This document shows, piece after piece, positions 6,151 to 15,724 of a stretch of 52,353 nucleotides of DNA (the first letter of the stretch is position 1; every line of letters starts with the position of its first letter). The position numbers were made by a program, and so were the translations under genes. Below the pieces are notes generated by a model. That model did no database searches and was not told the origin of the DNA. It worked only from the letters and a program-made list of their open reading frames with translations. This stretch comes from Clostridia bacterium (GTDB lineage: Bacteria; Bacillota; Clostridia; Christensenellales; DTU072): positions 1 through 52,353 of the forward strand of contig JAFTZC010000035.1 in assembly GCA_017461065.1 (NCBI GenBank). Direction: 5' to 3'.

Positions 6151-6342
6151 TTAGTTGTTTTCTACTTTCTTGAGAGTGCGTTGGCAACGGGTGCATACGT
6201 ATACGTTTTGTACTTTGCCGTCGATGTTAACGTCAACCTTGTGAACGTTAGCGCCCCAACTTCTTCTGGTTTTGATATTACTGTGGCTAACTTTGTTACC
6301 ACTCATTTGACCTTTACCGCAAATTGCACATACTTTTGACAT
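6151..6342 (-). CDS. rpmB: Large ribosomal subunit protein bL28
   Basis: A 63-residue protein with the bL28 signature: MSKVCAICGKG, then G-N-x-V-S-H-S-N-x-K-T-x-R, and a C-terminal CTRCQR. The CxxC pair at each end makes this a zinc-binding variant. It is a structural protein of the 50S subunit. A perfect AGGAGG lies just upstream on the minus strand. In Bacillus rpmB also reads away from yloU, so orientation is conserved although an accessory insert now separates it from spoVM. Confidence 0.97.
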   Translation of the reverse strand: MSKVCAICGKGQMSGNKVSHSNIKTRRSWGANVHKVDVNIDGKVQNVYVCTRCQRTLKKVENN

Positions 6343-6378
6343 TGTAGTACCTCCTACATAATTTTTCGGACCTTATGT

Positions 6379-6407
6379 ATTATATAAAATTAAAAGTTAT
6401 TTGGCAA
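6379..6407 (-). promoter_or_regulatory. rpmB promoter
   Basis: On the minus strand, TTGCCA (complement of 6402-6407), 17 bp and TATAAT (complement of 6379-6384). It is divergent from the yloU promoter only about 30 bp away. Confidence 0.75.
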
Positions 6408-6434
6408 CAGTTTTTAGGTATTTTCTTAATTTAC

Positions 6435-6463
6435 TTGCAAATTTTTTAATATTGCTATATTAT
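6435..6463 (+). promoter_or_regulatory. Promoter of the yloU-fakA-recG operon
   Basis: TTGCAA (6435-6440), 17 bp and TATTAT (6458-6463). A TATATT at 6456-6461 is an alternative -10 with a 15-bp spacer. It precedes yloU by about 45 bp. Confidence 0.6.
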
Positions 6464-6507
6464 AGTAATATCAATAATTATGTATACTACAATGTGGATG
6501 GAGAAAA

Positions 6508-6858
6508 ATGGCACTCTCAACCTTCAACAAGTACGGAAATATTAATATTTCTGATACGGCGGTAGCTGTTATCGTATCGCGTGTAGCACTCGATTGCTAC
6601 GGCGTTGTTGAACTGGTTTCCAGAAGGCTTTCCGATAGCATTATGATGCTATTTAAGCGTGAGCCTCTCGGCAAGGGTGTCAAGATTGTCACTATGGACA
6701 ATCGTATATTCGTTGATTTATACGTTATACTTTCAGGCAACGTAAAACGTGAAGCAGTTATAGAAAATCTTAAATCAAGCATAGAATATAAAGTTGAGCA
6801 TATCACAGGTATGCGTGTCAAAAGCGTAAATATCCACGTTGTAGGAATAAAATTGTAA
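6508..6858 (+). CDS. yloU: Asp23/Gls24 family envelope stress protein (YloU-like)
   Basis: A 116-residue protein of the Asp23/Gls24 (formerly DUF322) family: an N-terminal GNINISDTAVAVIVSRVAL, a central beta segment I-F-V-D-L-Y-V-I-L, and the closing V-K-S-V-N-I-H-V-V-G-I. Members are small cytoplasmic proteins linked to the membrane and to alkaline or cell-wall stress; their molecular function is not settled. The gene precedes fakA by 30 bp, as yloU precedes yloV in Bacillus, and the two are probably co-transcribed. Confidence 0.88.
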   Translation: MALSTFNKYGNINISDTAVAVIVSRVALDCYGVVELVSRRLSDSIMMLFKREPLGKGVKIVTMDNRIFVDLYVILSGNVKREAVIENLKSSIEYKVEHITGMRVKSVNIHVVGIKL

Positions 6859-6888
6859 TTAGTCGGGCTTGTGCCCCCAAGGATATAA

Positions 6889-8532
6889 ATGAAAGTTCTT
6901 ACAACAACACAACTTCGTGAGATTTTTAAAGGCGGAGCTTTGAATTTGGAAATAAACAAAGCATACGTCGATAGTCTCAATGTTTTCCCCGTACCGGATG
7001 GTGATACGGGAACCAATATGAATCTAACGATGCAATCGTCCGTAAAGGTTATGGAAGATTGTACCGAAGATAATATTGGTGCAATAAGCCAAGCTTTTGC
7101 TAAGGGTGCTCTTATGGGTGCTCGTGGCAACAGTGGCGTTATTTTAAGCCAAATTTTCAAGGGTTTTAGTGCTGTTCTAAAAGAAAATAAAGATTTAACA
7201 ACCAAAGTTTTTGCTCGTGCTCTTAAAAACGGCTCTCATATCGCATACGACGTCGTATCTTCTCCAAAAGAAGGTACCATTCTAACCGTTATCCGTTTGG
7301 TTAGCGACTATGCGCTTAAAATAGCAAACAAAAAGCAAAGCTTTTTGAATTTCTTTGAAGCAATTTTGGATGAAGGTGAAAAGGTTCTTGCCAAAACCCC
7401 CGAGATGCTACCCGTACTCAAAAAGGCGGGCGTAGTAGACGCTGGTGGTAGGGGACTACTTTGCATACTTTACGGTATGTATAACGTTCTTGCCGGCAAG
7501 GAAATGGTTGCAGAAGTTATTCCCGAAACGGATACGGCAACCAACGTTTCACCCGAAAACGTTTCGCACGAGTATGAAAATCTCGATGATATCAAGTATG
7601 CGTATTGCACCGAGTTTTTCATAATAAACCTATTTGGCAAAACCACTTTAAGCGATATTGATAAGCTACGCGATAAGCTTGATAGAATCGGTGACTCTCT
7701 AATAGTTGTAGGCGACCTTGATTTCGTAAAGGTACACGTACACACCAACAACCCCGATAAGGCACTTGGTTACGCCCTTCAACTTGGTGAGCTCGGTCAA
7801 CTCAAGATTGAAAATATGCTTGAGCAAAACCGTGAAATCAAGAGAAAGAAAGCCGAAGCAATGGCAGTACCACCAAAGCCGGTTGGACTCGTTTCAATTT
7901 GCACGGGCGATGGTATTGCAACTCTATTCAAGGAGCTCCGCGCTGACGCTATTTTAGAAGGCGGCCAAACTATGAACCCATCCGTTGACGACATCATCAA
8001 GCTCGTTGACGGTGTCAATGCCGAAACCGTTTATATTTTACCCAATAACGGCAACATCGTACTTGCCGCAGAGCAAGCCAAAGAGTTGACAAAGGCAAAT
8101 TTGGTAGTTATAGCTACAAAAAATATACCACAAGGCATTGCAGCAGCTATGCACTTTGACCCCAACGCTGACGTTGAAACCAACGTTCAACAAATGGAAG
8201 CTGCTATAAAGGAAGTACGTTCAGGCCAAATCACGCACGCAGTTCGTGATACGGAGATGGACGGCATCGAGCTTCACAACGGCGACATCATCGGCCTATT
8301 CGAAAAGACCATCGTTGCATCGGGTCAAGACGTAAATGAAGTTGCAAAAACCGTCATTGAAAAGATGGCTGACGACGATACCGCAGCAATCACTCTTTAT
8401 TACGGAGCAGGCCTTACCGAAAACGTTGCTCGCGACCTTGAAGAAGAACTAAGCGACCTTTATCCCTTCCACGACATCATCGTATGTGAAGGTGGTCAAC
8501 ACCATTATTTCTACTATATTTCCGTTGAATAA
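6889..8532 (+). CDS. fakA: Fatty acid kinase, ATP-binding subunit FakA (DAK/DegV-type, YloV)
   Basis: A 547-residue protein of the YloV/FakA family. An N-terminal DhaL-like kinase domain carries PDGDTGTN (residues 36-43), whose Asp residues bind Mg-ATP, and GARGNSGVILSQ near residue 80. A middle domain and a C-terminal domain with Y-Y-G-A-G-L-T and C-E-G-G-Q-H-H-Y-F-Y follow. With a separate FakB (DegV) partner it phosphorylates exogenous fatty acids for phospholipid synthesis. The length is normal for the family. The stop codon overlaps the recG start (TAATG), implying coupling. AAGGA precedes the ATG. Confidence 0.93.
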   Translation: MKVLTTTQLREIFKGGALNLEINKAYVDSLNVFPVPDGDTGTNMNLTMQSSVKVMEDCTEDNIGAISQAFAKGALMGARGNSGVILSQIFKGFSAVLKENKDLTTKVFARALKNGSHIAYDVVSSPKEGTILTVIRLVSDYALKIANKKQSFLNFFEAILDEGEKVLAKTPEMLPVLKKAGVVDAGGRGLLCILYGMYNVLAGKEMVAEVIPETDTATNVSPENVSHEYENLDDIKYAYCTEFFIINLFGKTTLSDIDKLRDKLDRIGDSLIVVGDLDFVKVHVHTNNPDKALGYALQLGELGQLKIENMLEQNREIKRKKAEAMAVPPKPVGLVSICTGDGIATLFKELRADAILEGGQTMNPSVDDIIKLVDGVNAETVYILPNNGNIVLAAEQAKELTKANLVVIATKNIPQGIAAAMHFDPNADVETNVQQMEAAIKEVRSGQITHAVRDTEMDGIELHNGDIIGLFEKTIVASGQDVNEVAKTVIEKMADDDTAAITLYYGAGLTENVARDLEEELSDLYPFHDIIVCEGGQHHYFYYISVE

Positions 8533-10526
8533 TGGATGCAAAGGAGCTTCTTAAGGTAAAAGGCGTTGGACCTGTTACGCTTGAAAAACTTAATTATTTG
8601 GGTATTTACTCTCAAAGGGAACTTTTGAGATTTTTACCTTCTCGTTACATAGACCTCGATGCCAACTCCGATTTATCGGTAGCTGACAACGGGGACTTTG
8701 TCGTTTTAGTGCTAAAAATTACTTCTGCATCACGTCCAATTAAGAAGGGTAGGCTGCAACTTTTCCGTGCTTCAGGCACTGTTGAAGAATATCCAAGACA
8801 AGTCAAGCTCGTTTGGTATAACGCCAATTACGTTGCAAAGGTGGTTACGCAAGGAGCCGTCGTTCGTTGCTACGGCAAGCTCAAAAAGGAAGGCAACGTT
8901 TGCGAGCTTATTAACCCAAGCTACGAGAGTGTTGCCGACGGCCTAAATATCCATCGCGGTATCAAGGCTATATATCCACTTCGCGGCCTTATTCCCCAAG
9001 CGACTTTTGCCACTATGGTGCAAGACGTTTTGGATAAAGGTGTAACCGATTTTTCGCTTATTCCCGATTCCGGCGACGTGCTTCCGCTACGTACCGCTAT
9101 TGAATATGCTCACGCCCCTAAGACTATCGAGCAAGCCAATCTTGGCGCCGATAGGATAGAAGTCGAAAGTCTTGTAAAGGAAATTTGCGCCTACAAGCTT
9201 ATTCGCAACGAAACGGAACGAACCATTTTCTATCAAGATAAAAGGGCGTTTTTAGGTCAAATTATTCGTTCCCTTCCGTATACTCTTACTCCCACTCAGC
9301 AAGAAGCCGTTAGGGCTATAATTAAGGATATCCACTCCAAAAAGCCGCTTAACGCAATACTCGTTGGCGACGTTGGTAGTGGTAAAACCATCGTTGCACT
9401 TCTCGCGTGTGCTTATGCCGCGGCGTCACGCTATCAATCTGCGGTTATGACTCCAACCGAGATTTTGGCAGTACAGCACTATAACAATTTCAAAAAAATC
9501 CTTGCTCCGTTTGGTATTCAAGTCGAACTCTTGACGGGCAGTATGAGTGCAAAAGAAAAACAAAAGATGCAGGAACGCATCCATCTTGGGCTTGTAGATA
9601 TCGTCATCGGTACGCACGCTGTCATCTCAAAGGGCGTCAAGTTCAAAAATCTAAGTTTCGCTTGCATAGACGAGCAACATAGGTTCGGCGTTGCACAGCG
9701 TACCTCTCTAATGGATAAAGGCAGGGCCGTAGATACGCTTACCCTGTCTGCAACTCCAATACCACGCTCGTTAAGGCTAACTGTATTTGGCGACATCAAT
9801 ATTTTGAACATAGACCGTCGTTACGACTCCGACAACGTAAAAACCGCCGTGGTCACCCCCAAAAAGCGCAAGGAAATGCTTGATTATATCGTACGCGTTT
9901 GCAAGGAAGAAGGTAGGCAAGCGTATATAGTAGCGCCCAAGATTTTTGATGTTGAAGGTATAGACGGCTCGTCTGCAGACAAGCTATACAAAGATATCGT
10001 AAAGGCTTACGGCGAAGAAGTGTCGGTAGGGCTCTTGCACGGCAAGCAAAAGGCTGCCGACAAGCAAAAAACACTCACCGATTTTAGTGAAGGTAAGCTT
10101 CAAATTTTGGTCTCCACTACGGTCATAGAAGTAGGTATAGACGTTCCCAACGCTTCTCTTATGGCAATTTTTGATGCCGATAGGTTTGGCTTGGCCACCT
10201 TGCACCAACTCCGTGGCAGAATTGGTCGTGACGGACATATTGCATACTGCTTCTTGTATTCCGCCAAGAGTGGCGATGATATTATCCGTCTTGAAACGCT
10301 CGTGCAAGAAAAGGACGGTTTGTCCATTGCAGAGCGCGACTGTGAACTTCGTGGCGCAGGCGATTGGCTCGGCACCGAGCAAAGCGGTAGAACGCCGACA
10401 AGACTTTCCGTACGTCTTATGGCAAAAGCAAGGGAACTATCCACTCGCGTAGACTTAAATCTTCATCGGTTGGAGCTAACTGCTTACGCCCTTGCTCACG
10501 AGTTTTACAAAATCAGTTTCAATTAA
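8532..10526 (+). CDS. recG: ATP-dependent DNA helicase RecG
   Basis: A 664-residue superfamily 2 helicase that remodels stalled forks and branched recombination intermediates. An N-terminal wedge/OB domain (residues 1-200; helix-hairpin-helix-like KGVGPVTLEKL at the start) precedes the helicase core with Walker A GDVGSGKT (279-286), DEQH box (380-383), TLSATPIPRSL, and motif VI-like Q-L-R-G-R-I-G-R-D-G. The C-terminal TRG-like region has E-R-D-C-E-L-R-G-A-G-D-W-L-G-T-x-Q-S-G. The ATG overlaps the fakA stop. It is slightly shorter than many RecG proteins but has all motifs. Confidence 0.97.
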   Translation: MDAKELLKVKGVGPVTLEKLNYLGIYSQRELLRFLPSRYIDLDANSDLSVADNGDFVVLVLKITSASRPIKKGRLQLFRASGTVEEYPRQVKLVWYNANYVAKVVTQGAVVRCYGKLKKEGNVCELINPSYESVADGLNIHRGIKAIYPLRGLIPQATFATMVQDVLDKGVTDFSLIPDSGDVLPLRTAIEYAHAPKTIEQANLGADRIEVESLVKEICAYKLIRNETERTIFYQDKRAFLGQIIRSLPYTLTPTQQEAVRAIIKDIHSKKPLNAILVGDVGSGKTIVALLACAYAAASRYQSAVMTPTEILAVQHYNNFKKILAPFGIQVELLTGSMSAKEKQKMQERIHLGLVDIVIGTHAVISKGVKFKNLSFACIDEQHRFGVAQRTSLMDKGRAVDTLTLSATPIPRSLRLTVFGDINILNIDRRYDSDNVKTAVVTPKKRKEMLDYIVRVCKEEGRQAYIVAPKIFDVEGIDGSSADKLYKDIVKAYGEEVSVGLLHGKQKAADKQKTLTDFSEGKLQILVSTTVIEVGIDVPNASLMAIFDADRFGLATLHQLRGRIGRDGHIAYCFLYSAKSGDDIIRLETLVQEKDGLSIAERDCELRGAGDWLGTEQSGRTPTRLSVRLMAKARELSTRVDLNLHRLELTAYALAHEFYKISFN

Positions 10527-10546
10527 ATTTATAACGAAAACACGCG

Positions 10547-10579
10547 AAACAAGTCATCTTTTGGCTTGTTTTGTTTTTT
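10547..10579 (+). terminator. Terminator after recG
   Basis: AAACAAG (10547-10553) and CTTGTTT (10565-10571) pair around an 11-nt loop, with a T-run at 10574-10579. Confidence 0.65.
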
Positions 10580-10616
10580 ATGCCCCAAATCAAAATATAT
10601 ACGCTAAAATTCAATT

Positions 10617-11939
10617 ATGAAGAAGAATGCTCCCAAAATTTTAGCAGTAGTATTGCTTTCGCTTATAGCAGTCCTTATGATAGTTGCAGGCTCAGGTAGC
10701 CTTAAAGAAGTGTTTACGAGCAATGCGCCAACTAATAACGGCGCAGACACCGTGCCGTCCGTCGATGCGAGTGGTGACGACAACGCTCAAAACACTCCAC
10801 CCAACACCGCCGCCCCACCACAACAGGAAGAAATAATAAACTACTTCCCCATCTTGGCGCAAAAGGACGGAACCTATCGCTTTAAGCAAGATATCGCGCT
10901 TGAAAACTCCACTTTACACGCTACTCACTCAACGGCAGACGGTATATTTTTGGTCGTAAGTCACGCCACCACGCAAGGGGCTTTCAAAGTTGACTCTACC
11001 ACTCAAACTGTGATAGCTATGGACGAAGACGGAACGCTAACTGGGGCAATATCACTTTCCACTCAAAGTGACTGCACCTATCTTGCGTCAAAAGTAACGA
11101 CCGACGGAATGGTTGTCATTGTAACAAACGGCAGTCGCACCTACGTTTATACTATTTCCCTTGACCTTACTCGCACCGAAGTTATGGAGCTACCTGCGTT
11201 TACGGGCGCAAACCTGTTTAGCCTAAGTGATGGATTTTTGTTTTTTGGCCGTTCAACGGAAAACACGGTATATAAAATTAAACAAGGGGCGGTGTTATCT
11301 TCAAACAGTCTCCAAACGGGGGAAATTAAAGCAGTATATGATTTTTCGTCCTATTACGCTTTGTTCATTAGTGGTATAAACGGATATTCTTTCTTGAAGT
11401 TGGACGGCAATCTAAAGCTGATTTCGACTATCACGATACCCAACAGGACTCTGCTTGCAATAGAACCGATAGTCGTTGAAAAGGAACAGCATTTTATAGC
11501 TGTTGAGCAAACGCCGAGTGGGGTGGAAATAGCAAAGTATCCAATGAGTTTTTCCATTGAGAAGTCGGAGAGAGTGGGCGTGGGCCTTGCAGAGAGTGCC
11601 GACGTGTTTATGAATGGTGAAAGTATATTCTTGTTACTCCACTCTTCGACGGATAGGCTCTATTTAGTAGACAAAAACCTTAGCTTTACTTCTTCGAGTG
11701 TCACGACGATGCAGGGTATAACAAAACTATATGATTGCTATGCTACGAGCTTAGGATATAAGGTGCTATACGCAAAGGGGGAAAAACTAACGCTCTTGGA
11801 TATTCGCAACGACGGTACGTCTCAATCTTTGAATTTGGATACGGTTACGAATATTGGCAATATCGCAATAGATACTGATGATAAATTTATGGTTGCTTAC
11901 CAAACCGAAAACGGTATAGTAGCCATAGGCATCAACTGA
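10617..11939 (+). CDS. Membrane-anchored extracytoplasmic protein of unknown function
   Basis: A 440-residue protein that I do not recognise. Residues 8-27 are a hydrophobic signal anchor after MKKNAPK; residues 30-75 form an Asn/Asp/Pro/Thr-rich, low-complexity stalk; and the rest is a beta-rich domain of repeated short strands that could be a beta-propeller (inference). No catalytic motif stands out. No Shine-Dalgarno is visible; TAAAAT at 10605-10610 ends 6 nt before the ATG, so the mRNA may be leaderless. The gene overlaps the convergent murG by 8 bp at their 3' ends. Confidence 0.7.
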   Translation: MKKNAPKILAVVLLSLIAVLMIVAGSGSLKEVFTSNAPTNNGADTVPSVDASGDDNAQNTPPNTAAPPQQEEIINYFPILAQKDGTYRFKQDIALENSTLHATHSTADGIFLVVSHATTQGAFKVDSTTQTVIAMDEDGTLTGAISLSTQSDCTYLASKVTTDGMVVIVTNGSRTYVYTISLDLTRTEVMELPAFTGANLFSLSDGFLFFGRSTENTVYKIKQGAVLSSNSLQTGEIKAVYDFSSYYALFISGINGYSFLKLDGNLKLISTITIPNRTLLAIEPIVVEKEQHFIAVEQTPSGVEIAKYPMSFSIEKSERVGVGLAESADVFMNGESIFLLLHSSTDRLYLVDKNLSFTSSSVTTMQGITKLYDCYATSLGYKVLYAKGEKLTLLDIRNDGTSQSLNLDTVTNIGNIAIDTDDKFMVAYQTENGIVAIGIN

Positions 11940-12951
11940 TAACGTCCATAATTCTTTTTACTATCTCCCCATTAGGAGTATCCTTAGTGATAGGATGCTC
12001 CTTTTGGTTTATAGCGGTATGGATTTTCTTTAAAAGAGCATTAGCAGTCAGTTCTTCTTGTGGCAGTACGTCGATAAGTCCACGATTAAAGTAGCTTAGT
12101 GCGTTGTCTACTTGGTCGCCCCTTGAATGACTGCCTTTTGGTAGGGGAATACAAACGACTCGCTTGCCAAGCATAGTTGCTTCTTGTAATGAATTGGCTC
12201 CGCCACGAATAACTATTAAGTCGGCGGCGGCGTATAAGTCTTCGATGTTATCGGCGTAAGGGATGGATACGTATCCACGCATATATAATCTGCGTTTTTC
12301 TTGCTTGCCAACTAAATGAATAACGTTATATTTTTCGGTCAAATCCTTGACTGTTTGGAATACCACGTTGTTTATTGCTTTGGCGCCCGACGAACCACCG
12401 AATATCAATATTGTTTTTTTATCCGCGTTCAAATCATAACTGCGAATAGTACGCTGTTTGTTGCCGTTGAAGATGCTATTACGTATAGGATTACCTACGT
12501 AATCTCCGCCCTTGGTTTCGGGGAAGCTGGTTAGCACGGCGTTAGCATAGCGAGAAGCAAATTTGTTTGCAAGTCCCATATTATAGTCACTTTCGTGTAT
12601 TACGATAGGTATGCCTAACTTATGTGCGCCGAGTATGGTAGGTAGCATAGCGTAGCCGCCTTTACCAAACACTACGTCCACCTTTTGCTCTTTTAAAATG
12701 TTTTTTGCTTCCGTTGCGGCGGCGGATAGCACGAATGGTATTTTTAAGTTAGCAAGGAGGTTGGAACGGTCGAATTTTACGTTTTTCGTTTGGAAAAGCG
12801 GTATCCCGGCTTTAGGGATAAGTTCGGTTTCCATACCGTCACCACCTATATGGATGATACGGATAAAATGTTTTTTAAGCTCTGGTATGAGAGCTAAACA
12901 AGGCAAAATATGTCCGGCAGTTCCGCCGCCCGTAAGTGCAATCGTAGTCAA
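11932..12951 (-). CDS. murG: UDP-GlcNAc : lipid I N-acetylglucosaminyltransferase MurG
   Basis: A 339-residue GT28 glycosyltransferase that adds GlcNAc to lipid I, giving lipid II, on the cytoplasmic face of the membrane. The first Gly loop GGGTAGH is at residues 8-14; G-K-G-G-Y near 95, H-E-S-D near 118 and F-G-G-S-S-G-A near 185 follow; and the UDP-binding end R-G-G-A-N-S-L-Q-E is near 250. The family usually has HEQN where this has HESD. The start is a TTG (12951-12949) preceded by AAGGAAAG, since no ATG fits the family N-terminus. It stands alone, outside the usual mur/dcw cluster, and its 3' end overlaps the plus-strand gene by 8 bp. Confidence 0.94.
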   Translation of the reverse strand: MTTIALTGGGTAGHILPCLALIPELKKHFIRIIHIGGDGMETELIPKAGIPLFQTKNVKFDRSNLLANLKIPFVLSAAATEAKNILKEQKVDVVFGKGGYAMLPTILGAHKLGIPIVIHESDYNMGLANKFASRYANAVLTSFPETKGGDYVGNPIRNSIFNGNKQRTIRSYDLNADKKTILIFGGSSGAKAINNVVFQTVKDLTEKYNVIHLVGKQEKRRLYMRGYVSIPYADNIEDLYAAADLIVIRGGANSLQEATMLGKRVVCIPLPKGSHSRGDQVDNALSYFNRGLIDVLPQEELTANALLKKIHTAINQKEHPITKDTPNGEIVKRIMDVIS

Positions 12952-13043
12952 AATTCTTTCCTTAAATTTTTATAATTCTATTGAATTATATTCTAAATAG
13001 TGCTAAACTATACAATAAGCATTTAATTATGGAGGATTGCCGT

Positions 13044-13946
13044 ATGAAACTTGTTGAACTCAAGACTATCGATAATAAAATCAACACCGTATGCGTATGG
13101 GATGAAGTGGAAAATATTATCGGTGCAGTAGTTATAAGTCACGGAATGGCCGAGCATAGCGAAAGATATGCTGATTTTGCAGCGTTCCTTAACAAAAACG
13201 GATACGTAGTGCTTGGTGACAACCACCGCGGACACAAATATAATCCGGACGGCGAAAAGGGTATAGTAGACGGAGACTCTTTCCACAATACCGTCGAAGA
13301 TGCTCTTACCGTAGTTGAATATGCAAAGGCTACCTACGGCGTAGAAGTATTGCTACTCGGACACAGCTATGGTAGTTTCGTTTCACAAAGATTTTTGGAA
13401 TTACACGCTGACGCAGTTAAGGGTTGCATTCTTTCAGGTACTGCATATATGAAGGGCGCTCTTATCGGTGCTGGTTGTGCTATTGCAGGACTACAAAAAG
13501 CACTTTGTGGCGCTGAAAAAACGGGCTATCTTATCGACAAGATGAGCTTTGGTGCATATAACAAACCGTTTGAAGCACAAGGTCAACAATTTGCTTGGCT
13601 TTCAAGGGATAAGGAGCAAGTAGCAAAGTACGAAGCCGACGAATATTGTGGATATCCACTTTCAATCGGTTATTACCATAGCTTCTTTAAGGGCGTAATG
13701 GGTATGTACGGCGAAGCAGTGGATAGTATTCCAAAGGATCTTCCTATTTTGATTGCGGTAGGTAGTGACGACCCCGTTTCCAACAAGGCCGTACTTGCAA
13801 CCAAGCTATATAATTTCTATCTTCAAAAGGGCCTTGACGTTGAATACAAAATTTATGAAAACGCAAGACACGAAATTCTTAACGAAACTAACAACCAAGA
13901 GGTTTATCAAGACTTCTTGAACTTTATCAATAAGGTGTACGCTTAA
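13044..13946 (+). CDS. Alpha/beta hydrolase, monoacylglycerol-lipase type
   Basis: A 300-residue serine hydrolase. ATG 13044 is chosen because GGAGG (13031-13035) lies 8 nt before it; an ATG at 13029 and earlier codons would contain that site. The fold's marks are visible: V-V-I-S-H-G-M-A-E-H-S-x-R-Y (oxyanion region), GDNHRGH, the nucleophile elbow L-L-G-H-S-Y-G (GxSxG), a V-G-S-D-D-P-V acidic loop and a C-terminal N-A-R-H-E-I-L-N-E His loop. This pattern matches serine aminopeptidase S33 / monoglyceride lipases, so the substrate is probably a glycerolipid or related ester. A lipoprotein gene follows after one base, so the two are likely co-transcribed. Confidence 0.9.
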   Translation: MKLVELKTIDNKINTVCVWDEVENIIGAVVISHGMAEHSERYADFAAFLNKNGYVVLGDNHRGHKYNPDGEKGIVDGDSFHNTVEDALTVVEYAKATYGVEVLLLGHSYGSFVSQRFLELHADAVKGCILSGTAYMKGALIGAGCAIAGLQKALCGAEKTGYLIDKMSFGAYNKPFEAQGQQFAWLSRDKEQVAKYEADEYCGYPLSIGYYHSFFKGVMGMYGEAVDSIPKDLPILIAVGSDDPVSNKAVLATKLYNFYLQKGLDVEYKIYENARHEILNETNNQEVYQDFLNFINKVYA

Positions 13947-13947
13947 T

Positions 13948-15678
13948 ATGAAGAAATTTAGCAAAATACTTTTAATCACGTTGTTGGTGATGGTGCTTGT
14001 TACGGCGCTCGTCGCTTGTAAGGAAGAAGACACCCATAAGGGTGAGTTTACACATACCATTAATAACGTTGACGACCTTAAGAAAATATCTGAAATGTTA
14101 GGTTCAGATTACGATCAAGGAATATTTGAGCTAAAAGCAGATTTGACCATAAGCGATGAAAATTGGGCACCGATCGGCACTTCCGTTGATAGCTCTTTCC
14201 GTGGCACTTTTGTTGGTAACGGACATACGATTACCTATAAGATAAATATCGACGAACCACTTGAACGTGATACGACGGCAACCGTTCCGGATGAGAAGTT
14301 TTACGGAATATTTGGCGTAGTACACGGTGCAACCATATCAAATCTTAACGTATACGTAGATATCGCAATACCTGCAGACGCAAGCTCCAATTATGTTGGC
14401 GGTCTTGTTGGTTTTATGAGTGGAGATTGCAATATCAGCAACGTAAACGTTAGTGGTAATATCGCAACGACGATGGGAAATCTATGCAGATTTATTCCCC
14501 AAGAAGACGGCAGTGAACTAAGAGAACTTGAGCGTTATTCTATGGCAGGATATATCGGTGGCCTTGCGGGATACGCAAAGGGCAATTCTAAAATAAGCAA
14601 CGTTAATTCAAGCGTATCAATCAACGTAGGTGCTTACAATGATGGTGCTTACGTAAGTGCTCTTAACGACGTTTTCGTTGGCGGTATCGTTGGCTCGATG
14701 CGTCCTATAAATCTATCTTCGCTAAAAGATAACAACGCGGTTTGCAGCGCTAAGAATTTGACCTATACCGGTATGATTAACGCAAAGGGTAACCTTGTGA
14801 ACGCCGGTGGTATTTTCGGTGCGGCTTATAGAATTAACGACGGCGAAAAGTGGGTTGTAAATTCAAGCAAAGTTACGGCATCTGCTTGCAAACGTTTGAG
14901 AGTAGGCGGTGTAGCAGGTATTATCGATAGAGTAAACCTAAATAAAACCAGTGCAAAAGTTTCTCAAATAAGTGCAGAAACATTTAGCTCATCGGCATCT
15001 CGTTCGTTTAACGTCGGCGGACTCGTTGGATACGTAGCAAACTTTAGTGCGATTGAAAACGCAATAATCGCAGTAGACAAAATTTCCGTCGCAGTCAACG
15101 TTAACAACTATACCGGTGGTTTGGTTGGTATGCTACACTTCTCGTCAATTAAGAATGCTGTGGCAGACGGTACTTTGTATTACGGCAGAGATAGTATTTT
15201 GACTATATCAACAATAAGTTACGCCGGTAACACTCGTAACAACGCATACTACACCTATAACGGCGGCATAGTAGGTAGAGTTTACGGCGAATCGACCCTT
15301 GATAATCTTTCAACCAAGTTTACTGCATATCAAGGCATCGTAGGTGAACTTGCAAACGCAGTTGAAATCGTAAATATAAAAGAAGGAGAGGGCGAAACCT
15401 ACGAAGGTTGGTTAGGCAACACCGTCTATAAGTCAAGTCAAATTAGCGTAAACAAAGAAGGCGCACTTGAAGACGGCGAACAAAAGTATAGAGTAATTCA
15501 TAACTACGACATTAGTGCAAACAACTATACCTATATCAGTACCAATTCAAGATGTAACAACGATATTCCGCAATATCCAAACGCTACCGAAAGATTGGTT
15601 GAAGTAGGCTCCGGAGTGGCCGATAGCACGTCTTACGACGCATTATATAACTCAATTAACTCCGCAATTAACGCATAA
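13948..15678 (+). CDS. Surface lipoprotein with GLUG-type repeats
   Basis: A 576-residue exported lipoprotein. The signal peptide ends in lipobox L21-V22-A23-C24, so it should be lipid-anchored outside the membrane. At least eight repeats of the pattern V-G-G-L-V-G-x(n)-I-S-N-V-x-V follow between about residues 145 and 480 (for example YVGGLVGFMSG, IGGLAGYAKG, VGGVAGIID, YTGGLVGMLH). These are GLUG-like repeats expected to form a right-handed beta-helix, common in adhesins and IgA-protease-like surface proteins. No catalytic domain is evident. The substrate or ligand is unknown. Confidence 0.85.
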   Translation: MKKFSKILLITLLVMVLVTALVACKEEDTHKGEFTHTINNVDDLKKISEMLGSDYDQGIFELKADLTISDENWAPIGTSVDSSFRGTFVGNGHTITYKINIDEPLERDTTATVPDEKFYGIFGVVHGATISNLNVYVDIAIPADASSNYVGGLVGFMSGDCNISNVNVSGNIATTMGNLCRFIPQEDGSELRELERYSMAGYIGGLAGYAKGNSKISNVNSSVSINVGAYNDGAYVSALNDVFVGGIVGSMRPINLSSLKDNNAVCSAKNLTYTGMINAKGNLVNAGGIFGAAYRINDGEKWVVNSSKVTASACKRLRVGGVAGIIDRVNLNKTSAKVSQISAETFSSSASRSFNVGGLVGYVANFSAIENAIIAVDKISVAVNVNNYTGGLVGMLHFSSIKNAVADGTLYYGRDSILTISTISYAGNTRNNAYYTYNGGIVGRVYGESTLDNLSTKFTAYQGIVGELANAVEIVNIKEGEGETYEGWLGNTVYKSSQISVNKEGALEDGEQKYRVIHNYDISANNYTYISTNSRCNNDIPQYPNATERLVEVGSGVADSTSYDALYNSINSAINA

Positions 15679-15724
15679 CACATATAGCGCCACCATTAGG
15701 TGGTAAAAGGATGGAAAATACATA

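Noticed and set aside
12987-13016. Promoter TTGAAT/TACAAT for the hydrolase
   Set aside because: The spacing is 24 bp, too long for sigma-A; no better -35 was found.
12981-13043. Longer N-terminus for the alpha/beta hydrolase
   Set aside because: The upstream codons include the Shine-Dalgarno GGAGG itself and lie in the promoter region.
14380-15300. DNA-level tandem repeats in the lipoprotein gene
   Set aside because: The repeats are at protein level (GLUG-like) and their nucleotide sequences diverge.
15679-15724. T-box leader for thrS
   Set aside because: The gap is only 46 bp; it holds a short CCACC/GGTGG hairpin but no room for a T-box.
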